A stretch of DNA of 64,000 bases from Incurvaria masculella (GCA_946894095.1 OX335647.2:19486001-19550000); one strand, 5' to 3'. Numbered from the stretch's first letter, positions 1-10,456 are shown. The notes: generated by a model from the letters alone, not told the origin. Made by a program: numbers and translations.

Positions 1-426
1 TTTAATTAATTAAACTCCGCATAATACAGATTTCAGTAATAACGTGCCAGTGTATAGAATGTGACGTCACTCCATAATTGATTGAGAGTTCTATTGTGAT
101 TGATTGATTGGCGGGCGGTGGTGGCTAATGGGGTGCGGCAACACCGGGTAGAAAGGGAGTGGCCACCTCATCAATATATTTGCTTAATAGTGACAAAAAT
201 CCTTTGTTGTGTCCTGCGGCAAAGATAAAACTATGTAATAACTTCGTAATAGATAGCAAACTGCAGAGAAAGTGTATGCCTTCTATGTTCAACTTCCAAC
301 TGCCAATGCGTACGGGACAGTAGGTAACAAGTTAATCATGCAACTAAGATGAGTACATACATGATATCGTTGAAATAGTGTTAGTAAGTGAGTTAGTAAG
401 TATGTTTATAACTTTGTTCGTGAACC
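1..426. other. no gene seen
   Basis: AT-rich sequence with a short G-rich patch near 110-135. No coding frame, RNA gene or repeat shared with the rest of the window was found. Confidence 0.5.
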
Positions 427-599
427 TATAAAATCAAGTGTGTCAGACTCGCGAGTTATTCAAACGAAACTCGCATCAAATCAACAGATCCGAATTCATA
501 GGCCACAGCATTAAAAGAAAAAACACGGCCGAGAGTATCGAATTCAATTATTGAACTGCATTGAATTAACATCGGCCAATTAGCAATAAATTCATCAAA
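427..599 (+). promoter_or_regulatory. possible core promoter and 5' UTR
   Basis: A TATAAAA box begins at 427, and a TTCAAAC initiator-like site has its A at 462, about 35 bases later. A leader of about 140 bases then precedes the candidate start codon at 600. The spacing is slightly longer than the usual 30 bases. This is inferred from position and motif only; no transcript evidence is available. Confidence 0.25.
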
Positions 600-680
600 A
601 TGATGCGCCAGCCGCCCCGGGCCAATGCTTTCCTCCGCAACCTCACCGCCCGCGCCCCGCGCCCGTCCCGCGCGCTCAAC
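600..680 (+). CDS. candidate first coding exon, mitochondrial-leader-like
   Basis: Translation from the first of two adjacent ATGs (context ATCAAAATGATG) gives 27 codons beginning MMRQPPRANAFLRN. The exon would end at AAC before a splice donor GTGAGC at 681, in phase 0. The peptide has seven arginines and no acidic residues, the composition expected of an N-terminal mitochondrial targeting sequence. Nearly every third codon base is G or C, unlike the AT-rich surroundings. Reading on past the donor meets a stop at 717-719, next to the adjacent MITE, so this must be a first exon if real. No later exon was recognised. It could instead be a chance frame in a GC island. Confidence 0.38.
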
Positions 681-719
681 GTGAGCCAGTGGCAAACCAT
701 CCCAGAGCCGGTAGTCTAA

Positions 720-1042
720 GTTGTCACCTAAATTGGCGTTACGGCAAACCGATCGACTGGCTTTTTCAAATGTATGGAGAAATTGAAGAGCGCGCGCAGC
801 GGGCGTTAAGCAAACTAACATTTGCGAGTCCGAGCTTGATTTGACAGCTTACTCAACGTTGCCGTAAATACGTCGACGTTGCCGTTTACGTCCACTCCGC
901 GTTTTCATACAAATCGGAAGTCCGCGTTTGACTTTGACAGCTTGAAGAAGTAAAACCACAGAATATCTAGTAAAAACTTATATGGAGTTTGGAGAAAACG
1001 CCAGTCGATCGGTTTGCCGTAAACGCCAATTTAGGTGAGAAC
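720..1042 (-). mobile_element. 323-bp MITE, copy A
   Basis: Non-autonomous inverted-repeat element with terminal repeats of about 48 bp starting GTTGTCACCTAAATTGGCG (left) and GTTCTCACCTAAATTGGCG (right, read inward). The copy at 51811-52133 has the same length and differs at only about seven or eight positions. The flanking triplets read TGA and TTA on the minus strand, suggesting a 3-bp TNA target duplication with one mutation. That size would fit a PIF/Harbinger-like transposase, but the class is not established. About 15-19 bp on each side are also shared with copy B, so the element lies within a duplicated host segment. Confidence 0.85.
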
Positions 1043-2480
1043 TCAGACTGATCACTCAGGACTCAGGAGACACAGACATCGAATGCAATTTTGCTGGGTG
1101 GCAAAATATTGAATATATTTAATACTAGCGTACCTCAGCTAGTACCCGGCTCCGCTTCTAACTGATATCGGGCCAAATCTAACATTTTATGTTATATGTA
1201 TTCCCCCGCTGAAAAAAAATCAGTGAATCTTAACTGTAATTCCGGTAATAACAACCGCCTTGCAGCGTTAAAATAGAGCAAAATAAGTAAATAGGTTACT
1301 TTAGCTGAGTGAAAACAGTTAGCCTTAAACCTTAAATGTTACTTTATCTTTTAATTGTTTTTTAACTGTATGCAAAAACTTACTGTTACTGTTTCCCGAA
1401 CTATGTGAAAAGTGTTTCTAGCTCAGTGAAAAAGTGCTGTCCTATCTATTAAAATTACTGTAACTCTTGAAACTTGTCAGTTACACGCCTAATTTATAGT
1501 CAGCCGTAATTTTCAATCAGTTAATATAACCGCTTCAAAATCATCTGATCCGTCACACGTGCTATTTTCATCAAGCGGAACTTTTCAATCGTTAAAAATA
1601 ATTGCTTAATAAGAAAGAGTAAGTAAGAAGCACTTAATTTAACTTTGCCAATTCGTCTTTTTTATTATTTAGTTGAATACCGTTTAGTTACCGTTTAGTA
1701 ACCGAAAGTTTGACCTTTGAATGAAAACATTTCAACGCTTCAAAGGTCTTTAGTTCTAAGAAAACTGTTATTTAATTTCATACAAATACTATGTTTGCGT
1801 ATGTCCAACACCTGGTAATATTTTTAAGATTGTTCTGTGATGATATCCTTAATATATTTTTTCTTGATTTCAACGTTAAAAGATCGAGCCACGGGCTTAC
1901 AAGCTAGCAACGAGCGCAGCTCGCCGCGCCCTCACACACCCCGCGGTCAAAAATCGGAATGGAACTAATTTACGTCTTCATTCGACGGGACTGCGTCGTC
2001 GTTTGTGCAATAGGAAATGACAATACTGCATCTCTATAGTAGGACCGAATATGTTATTGTAGTTCCTATCAAATGAGTATGCACCATATATATTTTAAGT
2101 AGAAATTCAATTTAACTTGTAACATCTAAGGTATGTACTCTACCAATAATAAAGGAAAATTAAAGGTACACAGTTATTTTATAGTTGTCCAAAAACATTC
2201 TCGGGAGCTTCAATACCAGTATTGGAGTTATCAATAGGCCGTATAGACCGCGGCCCAGGCGCGGCCTAGGGCAGATAATCACTTTACTTTCACAAAGTGA
2301 AGTGACTTATATGTACACACTAAACAAAAATATGAGTCCGTGCTACCAAGTACATACTGTGTCAAAAACCAAATGGATTCTGAAAAATATATTACAAACA
2401 TGGAAAATGTGCACCAGATAATTTTTTTTCTTGCCTACGAAGTTAACACGTCATGTCAAAAAGTGTAAGGAAAAATAAAC
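1043..2480. other. no gene seen; repeat traces
   Basis: AT-rich non-coding sequence. A trace at about 1127-1160 (GCTAGTACCCGGCTCCGC) resembles the head of the interspersed repeat at 3736-3968. The open frame at 2185-2421 has no recognisable domain and is not called as a gene. Confidence 0.45.
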
Positions 2481-2785
2481 TTTGCAGTCAATGTCTGCAA
2501 CGCAGATGAAGCGTTTAATAAATGTATATAGGTATAATCTTAAACACTGTGTTAGTAGGAGGCATTCATTACTGGAGAAGGGACTGTAGGAGAATTCCAA
2601 ATTATGGGTATACAGCCGGTGGCGAAATTGGTAGACGCAATAACCGCGAATGGTATGTTTTGCTGGTTCGGGTCCAGACTTGCAGTATATTTGTAAAGGA
2701 GTTAATTTTACTGGGCTCCTTCTTCAATTAATGTGTCCTTGCTTCGCGGTCGATTATACATGCATACATATCTCATTCCTTGGAA
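2481..2785 (+). repeat. SINE-like repeat with internal tRNA-like boxes, copy 1
   Basis: About 300 bp are similar to 35378-35620. Shared blocks include TGTTAGTAGGAGGCAT, GACGCAATA and TTGCAGTATA. Within it, TGGCGAAATTGG (near 2621) and GGTTCGGGTCC (near 2665) resemble pol III A and B boxes of a leucine-type tRNA. The homology starts about 140 bases before the A box, so this is neither a functional tRNA gene nor a SINE with the promoter at its 5' end. The family is not identified. Confidence 0.6.
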
Positions 2786-3280
2786 TAAGCGACGTACCTG
2801 CTTAGTACGACAAAGTATTTTTACTTAAAAATAAAACAATTTGGCATAATTCTCCTCGCGTCGATCCACCTCGCCCGATGAGAGGGGTCAGCTGGGGGGG
2901 TGGGCAGATTATTTACAAGCAAGCTTCATGAATATGAGAGCGGGCGTACGGGCGGAGGGGGGATGGGGGGAGGGGGTTTCGAGGCTTCATTTACGACAAA
3001 CTTCAGCGGCGAAGAAGCGTAGCTCAACAGTGCATATTCTGCCTTTGCCCGATTTCTTGTGTCGGTCGATTGAACTAGGATACCAGGATGTGCGATACTG
3101 CGGCAGACACAGGACTAGAGTCCACAACAAATAAATCCTTCTTTTGCAACCTTGCTTTCTGTCAGCCTAAACGTGAAATAAATCTCTAAATGTAAAAACA
3201 AAACATATTGTTTTTTTTATTATTATCTAGGTATATGTTATTATGTGGTGATAAACACATAATGAGATAAGGGTCATGCG
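2786..3280. other. no gene; G-rich tract
   Basis: Contains G-runs at 2895-2905 and 2951-2977 (runs of 4-6 G separated by one or two bases) that could form a G-quadruplex on the plus strand. Nothing coding was recognised. Confidence 0.5.
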
Positions 3281-3297
3281 TATCCATTGTCAGTCAG

Positions 3298-3570
3298 TCA
3301 TTCAGCGTGTTTGCGTCCATACGCCTCTCCAATTTTCCTCCAGTCCTCCCGGCCTTCAGCGGTACGGAACCACTGCTTTCCGCCGACGCACTTGATGTCG
3401 TCCTCCCACCTGGCGGGTGGTCTTCCCACACTCCGTTTTCCTATCCACGGCCGCCAGTGTAGGACACGGTTACTCCAACGGTCGTCGTCTCTTCGGCTGA
3501 CATGACCAGCCCACTGCCACTTGAGCTTAGCCACCCGTTGTCCAATATCGACTACTTTGGTACGTCGGCG
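3298..3570 (-). pseudogene. LINE reverse transcriptase C-terminal fragment
   Basis: The minus-strand frame encodes the conserved tail of a lepidopteran LINE polyprotein: RTKVVDIGQRVAKLKWQWAG, then a tryptophan- and arginine-rich segment, then GRPPARWEDDI, ending in a stop near 3298. It lies after the reverse transcriptase catalytic region, so the piece has no enzymatic activity. The exact clade (RTE- or CR1-like) is uncertain. A related fragment is at 58016-58147. Confidence 0.75.
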
Positions 3571-3707
3571 GTTATGAGGTACGGATGTGAAACGTGGACT
3601 CCGACGGTCGCCGTTGTGCAAAGGTTGAAAGTCGCCCAGCGAGCAATGGAGCGAGCCATGCTGGGAATATCGCTACGGGATATGGTGCGCAACGAGGCAA
3701 TCCGTCA
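3571..3707 (+). pseudogene. inverted upstream piece of the same LINE
   Basis: The plus frame encodes YGCETWTPTV and LKVAQRAMERAMLGISLRD, then NEAIR. In intact elements of this type this segment directly precedes the RRTKV block, which here begins on the opposite strand at about 3570. It ends within two bases of the target duplication. Confidence 0.75.
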
Positions 3708-3735
3708 TATCCATTAAATACATACAATTATTAAG

Positions 3736-3968
3736 AACTAGCTGAGGTACCCGGCTCCGCTCGGGTCAATGACGGTTTGGACTAAATGCTCCTTATACAA
3801 ACTATAGTCCCCTATTCCATCCCCTTCGAGTTTAATTTTGGCCACATAAGGCCTCTGTCCTTCTCCAAGGTCCAGACTGTCTCTATACTGATATTGATCA
3901 AAATTGGTCCAGCAGTTTAGGCACACACAGACAGAGTGACTTTCGTATTTATAATATTAGTTTAGATA
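3736..3968 (+). repeat. interspersed repeat, CTAGCTGAGGTACCCGGCTCC type
   Basis: Starts AACTAGCTGAGGTACCCGGC and ends TTATAATATTAGTTTAGAT, a widespread layout in lepidopteran genomes. The inner block AAATTGGTCCAGCAGTTTAG recurs near 57230. The repeat interrupted by the mariner at 8254-9722 belongs to the same broad family, and the minus-strand pieces at 12646 and 43400 carry the same AATATTATAA end. Probably a LINE-derived non-autonomous repeat; no coding capacity. Confidence 0.65.
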
Positions 3969-5262
3969 TATTATTGCCTTTCTGCGTATTTTCGCTAAGC
4001 AACGGAGGGTTTTCACGATTTAATATAGTTGAGCCATATTCCATATGTCATACGCCAAGCGAATTAAATCGCGAACGATAAACCTACCTGTTGTCACAGA
4101 TTAATTAATAGTATTACTGTTCAGTATTTGGCGAACCATAGTAGTACTGGAAGAAATTACCTTTTATATTTGGTGTACATAAATCACACGTTTAAGGGGC
4201 AAAACTAGTCTATAATCCTTTCAAGGGGAACATATCAAGTAAATGGATTTCAACTTTAAATTTAAACTTGAATTTGCGAAAAAAATGTTTTCTATGTAAT
4301 TAACTTAAGGCGCTAGGACTAGCCAACTACTCGCGCCATACAAATGCACTTTTTAACAAATGTAATCATATGTAGTGAGACGCTTCAGCAAATCCAAATA
4401 GAACTCCAGACTGATAATGGATTGTTAATATTTTTTGATTCCATCATTTATTTAAATAATAATAAAAATAAAAAAGTTGATTTTTCTCATTAGAAATCTG
4501 AAAGTAATTCGATTTCTAGATATAAGCAAAAACACTATATCTGCATAAACAAAAAAATCCATTTGCTTTTAGATTTCTACATTTATTCAAAAAAGTTCGG
4601 AAATGGACACCGTTTCCGCAATGTATTTTGTATAGAAAAAGGAAACATACATTAACGAAAATAGGTTGATTCTTAGACAAGGAATCATATATTGTAAGAA
4701 TGACACTTATAATCGTCAGACTTAGTTAGTTAACTTTGGGTGCCTCGTCTAACTTTGCGATTTGGCTAGTACCAGGGCCTTAAGCTGATTTGCCAGGGAA
4801 AAATTAAGTTAATGATTATTTGTATTCAACTATAGCTATCCTCACGATATCAAAACGATAAACAGAATAATAAAACAATATTTATTTTTACACCCGCAGA
4901 CATTGATTTCTCCGCCGGCAGATAACTTTGAATACGTCAGCGCCGTAAAAGGCAACCGTCGAAGCATTACGGCCCTTATACCTTCCAGCAGTAAGTGTGA
5001 TTTTCGAACGGGCCCAACGATCGGCCCAGAAATGTCGAGCGTGGAGTGGGAACGTTTTTCGCGTCTGAAACGTCGGAGTGATTGAAGAGTGATGGATAGG
5101 GAGCCCAGATAAACAGCTATTCATCGCATAAATGATGAGCGATCGACGGCGCTCTCGCACACACCAGCGAGGTGTGGCCACTACACACACGCACACACGT
5201 GCGCCAAGCGCGCGCGAATATTCGCTCACGTAACTACACGCATCATAAGGTAGCTTTCTTGT
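3969..5262. other. no gene seen
   Basis: AT-rich. Short ACTGGAAGAAATTACC at about 4148 resembles a LINE tail motif seen better at 13327 and 48810. The overlapping open frames on both strands at 4888-5229 are not recognisable. A CA-rich stretch lies at 5180-5200. Confidence 0.45.
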
Positions 5263-5809
5263 TTAAGGTCAGCCTTCCCGCTCGACTCACCATACAAATG
5301 TGGAAAGAAGATCGTGGCCATATTTATTGTCAGAGATCCAAAATTTTGCTCAAATTAGCTTTATTTGATTGAACTAGATGTCTGATAACCGTTGGCATTG
5401 TATAATTTTGTTTGGTTTCTAAGTTATAAGGTCCGAAAGTTCGAATTTTTCGCGCCTTTTATACAACACCTTTGGAGGTGGATTACACAACGATAAAATA
5501 AAAAGATCTTAAAAAGATTTGTCATCAGATATAGCTTGTTTCATAAAACATATAATCAATTTGGTTTTTGTTAGATTTTTGACTACAGCGGTCGTGGTTT
5601 ACTTTTAGCTATAAGTCGTTTGGTAATAAAAAAATCGTAAATCTTACCAAATCAAACACTATGCGCATTGTCTGCTTGTGTACATGTTGCATCCTCCTCA
5701 TCACGGAGCCTTTCGTTTTCGTTGAAACAGAGACGGTCCCAGAGCACATTAGCACGATTTTGTACCGTGCCCGCGAATGAGTTAGTCTCATAGGGAAGGC
5801 CCACCTTAA
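5263..5809. mobile_element. TTAA-flanked MITE, copy 1
   Basis: Flanked by TTAA at both ends (5263-5266 and 5806-5809), with inverted termini GGTCAGCCTTCCCG and GGTGGGCCTTCCC (read inward). The inside is shared with the copies at 26987, 28979, 49574, 50060 and 56269, for example GTTTTTGTTAGATTTTTGAC and ATGCGCATTGTCTG. TTAA targets are used by piggyBac-superfamily transposases, so these are likely piggyBac-type MITEs. There is no transposase gene in the window. This copy belongs to the CTTCCC-terminus subgroup. Confidence 0.85.
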
Positions 5810-5872
5810 AAGATAGGAGCAGCTAGCATGGAAGGAGATGCAACTGAAACGCTATGCAAACATCGAAGGTTT

Positions 5873-6175
5873 CCATGAGGTGTGTTGGGCTAATATCATG
5901 GCAGTGTGGTATTAACCATCCATCCGTTCGTCAGCCTCGTTAGCCCAGTGGATCGACGCCTTGCGATTCGATAAGCTTGGTGAAGCGCCTCTGAGCGCGG
6001 TTTGGTTCTGGTTAGGTGACCGTTTTCAACCTTTGAGGCTGGCCGTGATTCGGATTCCCGAACCACGGCCAGCCTCAAAGGCCTGTAAACTGAACGTCCC
6101 CTTCCTTGCTTACCAGGTGGTAGGGTTAATACCGCCCGGGTGGGTACCATCGCATTGAATGAACGATGGTCGAAA
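5873..6175 (+). repeat. SINE tail remnant followed by a 3'-truncated SINE with 5S-like head
   Basis: Bases 5873-5927 match the tail of the common SINE of this window (GTGTTGGGCTAATATCATGG, then ATTAACCATCCATCC). A new head then begins at about 5932 with a tRNA-A-box-like TTAGCCCAGTGG. It is followed at 5983-6022 by a diverged 5S rRNA-like block (GAGCGCGGTT ... GGTGACCG), then the shared body (TAGGGTTAATACCGCCCGGG, CATCGCATTGAATGAACGAT). It stops at about 6175 before the usual tail. Confidence 0.7.
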
Positions 6176-8253
6176 AATCATTAGATCAGCGTTGCTCAAC
6201 CTTTAGTCGTTTTTTTAAGGGAATTACTAAATTGATTTGGTCGTGCGTTTGTGTCCTCTAGCTGTGGGTGCACAGGTAGTGACTGGAGCACGATGGGTGA
6301 CAACAAAGTTTTGGCTGTATACGAGCTTATTACTTACAATTTTAATTAAATTAGACTTTCGTCCTATTGACTATTATTCGTTTTCTTTCTTTAATCCTCT
6401 CGGAATTTCAGTTAATAGCCATCACTGAAATACGGTCGGGCAAGCAATCAGTTAACATTTCCTGAAAAGGTAAGTAATATCCCTTTCAGACATTTGATGC
6501 ATTCGTGCTTTGATGAGGCCTGATTGAACATGGCATTGCTCGCGCAAAACCAATCTCGAACTACCCGCTGCCGCGATGTCCGCCCCACTCCCGCCGCTGG
6601 CAGACTCGCGCGAGCAGCCGAGCGGAACGGACGCATCGCGCGGAAATAAAGTCGAAGCCGCCGCGTTTACGAATTGCAAACTTGGCTCGTTTGATTGAGT
6701 GTGCTTTCCTATCAAAGCATTTCACTCGACTGTTGGCTGCAGGCGTGCTCTGCACATGACGCCACCGCGGGCGTCTTTTGCGAAACGCTGCTTTTAAATT
6801 TACCATTAAATTTTACCTAGCTCGTTATACGTTATTATGCCCAATGTAGTTCATTTTCATACGAATGTATATTGTTTTAATAATACTTGACTGTTTGGAG
6901 CAGAACTCCTTTTTTTAAACAACATTAATCATATTCTGTCTGTACCGATCAATTCAAATTCTCGAAGGGCTTAATCTCCGTTGGAAATTGAACTAATTCT
7001 GACGAGAATTATCAATTTAATTATTGTTTTATTATAGTTTTGTTCATTATGTCTTTAAGTTAAGAAAAAATCATGATTTATGGTTTAATAAAAGTAATAA
7101 AAGAGCCATTTTTCCAAATTTTTTAAACTACTTATTTATGGAAATGATTCGTGTAACGGATATTTTAAAAACGAGGTCGCTTAATGGCAGGTTCTGATGG
7201 TGACTTTACTTTAATAAAATTAACAATCCCCACATGAGCACGCAGCCCTAGAGCATGAGGATACGAACAATCGCTCCGGTGCGTTTTATTTCCATCGTCG
7301 AAGGTGAAGAAGGAAGGTGGTGCCTCCGCCAGCCGGAAGAGCGGGTCGCGGTGACGTCACGCGCACAATGGCCGCGCGCCGGCGACGCCGACGCGGCGAC
7401 TGGTTGCCATCGCCGATTTATAACAATTTTATAACACGTATCGACGCGCTCCGGATGGCAGCGGCGACGTCCGCACAGCAAAAACTGTGACACTTCAGAA
7501 GTTGCTCGTGCAACAGCTAGTGTGCGTAATATTATGCAAGGAGACGTCCGACACGTTGGACGTGTGGAGAAGATGTATTGTGCAGTATTGTTGTCAATCC
7601 ATAAAACAATAGGGTAAATACGGGAACTTAAATTAAGCGGCGGTACTAATGGCTGTCTCAGCAAGAAATTTAATTTTAAAAACCTAACAAAATATATTAA
7701 TTTAATGTGTTTTTTATGTTTTGAATACATATGTGTAGAGTTAGTGATGAACACCAAAATATCGGTTGCTCTGTTGGCAGGTAAGCACTCTTTTGACGAA
7801 ATTGTGAAGAACATTTTGCTAAAAGGGCTGCTAGATATGACAGCACAAATGTCACAGCAAAAATTTCCTCATTTTTGCAATGGGTTTTCACAATTAAAAA
7901 CCCTTTTTCCAATATGTAACAAACCATTTTGGTAAATATCTTTGTTTACTTAAACAAACATCAAATATGGCCCTCACCAATTGATATTCGAAAATGGCGC
8001 TTGATTCGAAGTTCAAGTTCTTGCTAAGACATCATTTATAATCCTTGGGTTTCAGCCTAAGGAATTGCATTTTTATGTTTTCAATTCATTAAAACTATAA
8101 CTTCGTAAAAATACTATTCCATTGGCATTGAGCATTATTTTAGCAATGATGTTACATTTAATTTATAATAATCTTGGTGCGAGAATTTTAGAGATGCAAA
8201 CATGTAAAATTAGATTCAAGCATTAGAGCTACAGTTTTTATGTATTTTAAGAC
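6176..8253. other. no recognised gene; GC patches
   Basis: Mostly AT-rich with two GC-rich patches. At 6574-6696 a 40-codon plus frame starts MSAPLPPLADSREQPSG with G/C-rich third positions; it has no known domain. At 7310-7470 a CpG-rich patch lies inside a 188-codon minus frame (7248-7814) that resembles no family I know. These could be promoter-proximal or exon sequence but are not called. Confidence 0.4.
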
Positions 8254-8401
8254 TAGCTGAGGTACCCAGCTCTGTTCGGGGCAATCTCCTATAATAAACT
8301 AAGCGTATTCCGGATAAAAAGTATGTTATGTAATAATATATTTATGTGCCAAATTTAATTCAAAACCGTACAGTCTTTTTTGCGTGATTGAGTAACAAAT
8401 A
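8254..8401 (+). repeat. left part of interspersed repeat split by mariner
   Basis: Starts GACTAGCTGAGGTACCCAGC and runs through CCAAATTTAATTCAAAACCG and TGCGTGATTGAGTAACAAA up to the mariner end. The expected continuation (CATACATAC...) is found on the far side of the transposon at 9688-9722, so the repeat was present before the mariner inserted. Confidence 0.65.
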
Positions 8402-9685
8402 TTGGTTGGGGAAAAAGTTTCTTCGCATTTTTTAAGAAAATTCAAAACATTTTTAAATATGGTTTATTTACATTTAACTAAAGTATGTAGGTACCATTTT
8501 GTTCGATAACTTTTTGCCATCTTGTAGGTAGGGACATGGTCCCATTGCTATAGAAATATTGGGACTTCTGATCAATATACCGCGACAAGTGGTTTTGGCA
8601 GTCCTCTCGTGATGTTAACCTGACACTGCCTAAAGAATTCTGAAGAGACCTAAACAGGTGGAAATCTGAAGGTGCAAGGTCAGGACTATACGGCGGATGC
8701 ATTAACACCTCCCAGCCAAACTCTCTTAGTTTTTGCTGAGTGGCTAAAGATGTGTGAGGTCTAGCGTTATCATGATGAAAAACCACACCCCTTCTGTTGA
8801 TTAATTCCGGCCGCTTTCTCTCAACTTCTTGCTTTAATCTCATCAGTTGTTCGCAGTAGAGTTCAGAATCGATGGTCCTGCCTGGTGGTATCAGCTCATA
8901 ATGAATAATGCCCTTCCAATCCCACCACACACACAGCATCACCTTGTTGCGAGTTAACCCGGGTTTCGCCACAGTCTGTGAAGCTTGACCGGCCTTTGAC
9001 CACGACCTTTTTCGCACGTTCTTGTCGTACGTGATCCACTTTTCATCACCAGTTATCAGCTTCTTCAAAAATGGTTCGGTTTCATTACGTCGTAATAAAG
9101 AATCACAAATGAGTACACGGTTCATTAGGTTTCTTTCAGTGAGCTCGTGAGGTACCCAAATATCGAGCTTTTTTGTGTACCCAGTTTTTTTAAAATGCGC
9201 CAAAACTGTTTTGTGGTCAATTCCTAGTTCTTCAGCTACGTCGTTACTACTGATATGCCGATCTTGCTCCACTTTTTCAAAAATGGCATCCATTTTATCC
9301 GTAATAGGGCGACCAGAGCGACGTGCATCTTTGACATCAAAATTTCCGGATTGAAAACGCTTAAACCAAATTTGTGCTACTCTCACAGACACTGCACTAG
9401 GTCCATAAACATCGCAAATTTTTTTCGCGGCTTGCGTTGCATTTTTACCTTTTTTGTAGTAAAATTTTAAAATGTATCGAATTTCTTCATTAGATTCACT
9501 CATTTTGACAGTACGAAAAACAAATGAGAATCACACATTTTCCTAATTTGAATTTGGAATTATGTTCTTTAAAATTTAAACTTTCAATGATACCAAAACC
9601 AGCCAGATACAAATAGTATAGCCAAAGAGATTTTATTACAAGTTCATACATACTATAATGCGAAAATACTTTTTCCCCGACCTAT
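8402..9685 (-). mobile_element. mariner transposon, copy 1 (1284 bp)
   Basis: Complete mariner element with TA at 8400-8401 and 9686-9687 as the target duplication. The imperfect terminal inverted repeats of about 28 bp start TTGGTTGGGGAAAAAGTTTC at one end and ATAGGTCGGGGAAAAAGTAT at the other. One intact transposase frame lies inside on minus. Exactly the same length as the copy at 59590-60873. Target is an older interspersed repeat. Confidence 0.95.
8478..9503 (-). CDS. mariner transposase (Tc1/mariner, DD34D), intact frame
   Basis: A 341-residue transposase that cuts and pastes its own element at TA sites; it acts in the nucleus as a dimer in known family members. The N-terminal half (about 1-110) holds the paired helix-turn-helix DNA-binding region. 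The linker motif WVPHEL is at 116-121. The catalytic triad is complete: D153 (TGDEKW), D245 (HHDNARPH) and D280 (YSPDLAPSDFHLF, 272-284), with 34 residues between the second and third D as in mariner. Length is normal for the family and no stop or frameshift is present. It differs from the copy at 59772-60797 at nine residues, for example L146 here against W. It resembles the cecropia/mellifera lineage, judged from memory. Activity is not shown. Confidence 0.97.
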   Translation of the reverse strand: MSESNEEIRYILKFYYKKGKNATQAAKKICDVYGPSAVSVRVAQIWFKRFQSGNFDVKDARRSGRPITDKMDAIFEKVEQDRHISSNDVAEELGIDHKTVLAHFKKTGYTKKLDIWVPHELTERNLMNRVLICDSLLRRNETEPFLKKLITGDEKWITYDKNVRKRSWSKAGQASQTVAKPGLTRNKVMLCVWWDWKGIIHYELIPPGRTIDSELYCEQLMRLKQEVERKRPELINRRGVVFHHDNARPHTSLATQQKLREFGWEVLMHPPYSPDLAPSDFHLFRSLQNSLGSVRLTSREDCQNHLSRYIDQKSQYFYSNGTMSLPTRWQKVIEQNGTYIL

Positions 9686-9722
9686 TATCTAAACATACAT
9701 ACTCTTTCACATCTATATTTGT
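9686..9722 (+). repeat. right part of interspersed repeat split by mariner
   Basis: TATCTAAACATACATACTCT followed by TTCACATCTATATTTG continues the repeat that stops at 8401. Joining the two sides through one TA restores the layout expected for this repeat (a TAACAAA block followed by CATACATAC). Confidence 0.55.
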
Positions 9723-10456
9723 ATTCTTATTTCATAACAGTATCCTACCCAAAAGGAGAATTGCGCCATCTAGAATTCGTTGAACTAGTGATCACCCAAG
9801 TCGTACCAATTTCCATCACCTGCCACGTATATTTGTCTATACTCGTTTCCCTCCGCGGAATGTTGACATGCTCCGGACACGAACTCGACCGTAGGGAAAA
9901 AAGCCATTAAATGTGTGCGTGCCTGAGGCGCAATTACAGTGCGGAGATCATTTTCCAATCAATTTCAGTCGGGCCATAAATAACGCGGGTTGTAGCTGAG
10001 ATGAGCGTGCGTCTTAAATCATGGCGCCGACATAGAGCTGGCGAAGGGGCACGGTAGCGAGGTTCTTAGGAGTATGGGGAGAGCCATCAGTCGCTATGGG
10101 CTTCGACGGGTCGACAGCGCAGCTCCTACGTCACCAATTGCTCGTATAGTTCTCCAGAAAGCAGAGCTAAACGTTCATACAATGAGAAACTGGGTTAATC
10201 TAAATGCCGCTTTGGGATTCCTAATGGAAACCGAATTATGCATACAATTATATTTCTTTCGTGTGAGGGAAAAATGATTTAACCCAAAACAGTTGGGTTA
10301 GAATTGAACTCCGAAAAATAATAATTATATGCCAATATTTTACTTCGCCAGTTTTTAGGGAACCGTCGCGACCAAATTCAAGCGGTCTATTTTTTTTGTT
10401 TGTTGTAACAATTCCCTCAATATCTAAGCCATTTTTAACTTTTCAAGAAAAATCGT
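9723..10456. other. no gene seen
   Basis: Unremarkable non-coding DNA. A segment near 10050-10075 (GGTAGCGAGGTTCTTAGGAG) resembles 10871-10910, suggesting remnants of a repeat around the element at 10457-10820. Confidence 0.4.

Larger units (their letters stand above)
3289..3707 (-). mobile_element. LINE insertion with inverted 5' piece (twin priming)
   Basis: A non-LTR retrotransposon fragment lies between perfect 8-bp direct repeats TATCCATT at 3281-3288 and 3708-3715, the target-site duplication. The 3' part (3289 to about 3570) reads on minus. The 5' part (about 3571-3707) reads on plus. The two protein segments are adjacent in the intact element, so the inversion has lost little or no sequence. 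This is the expected product of twin priming during target-primed reverse transcription. Confidence 0.85.

Noticed and set aside
2621..2680. Possible leucine tRNA gene
   Set aside because: A and B boxes are present, but the cloverleaf cannot be completed and the segment is part of a longer dispersed repeat.
6574..6696. 40-codon GC-rich frame MSAPLPPLADSREQPSG...
   Set aside because: Codon use is suggestive, but it ends in a stop without splice sites, and no relative is known.
7248..7814. 188-codon minus-strand open frame, the longest outside the mariners
   Set aside because: No domain or family recognised; half AT-rich and half GC-rich with different composition; near the length expected by chance in 64 kb over six frames. 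No start context or polyadenylation signal.
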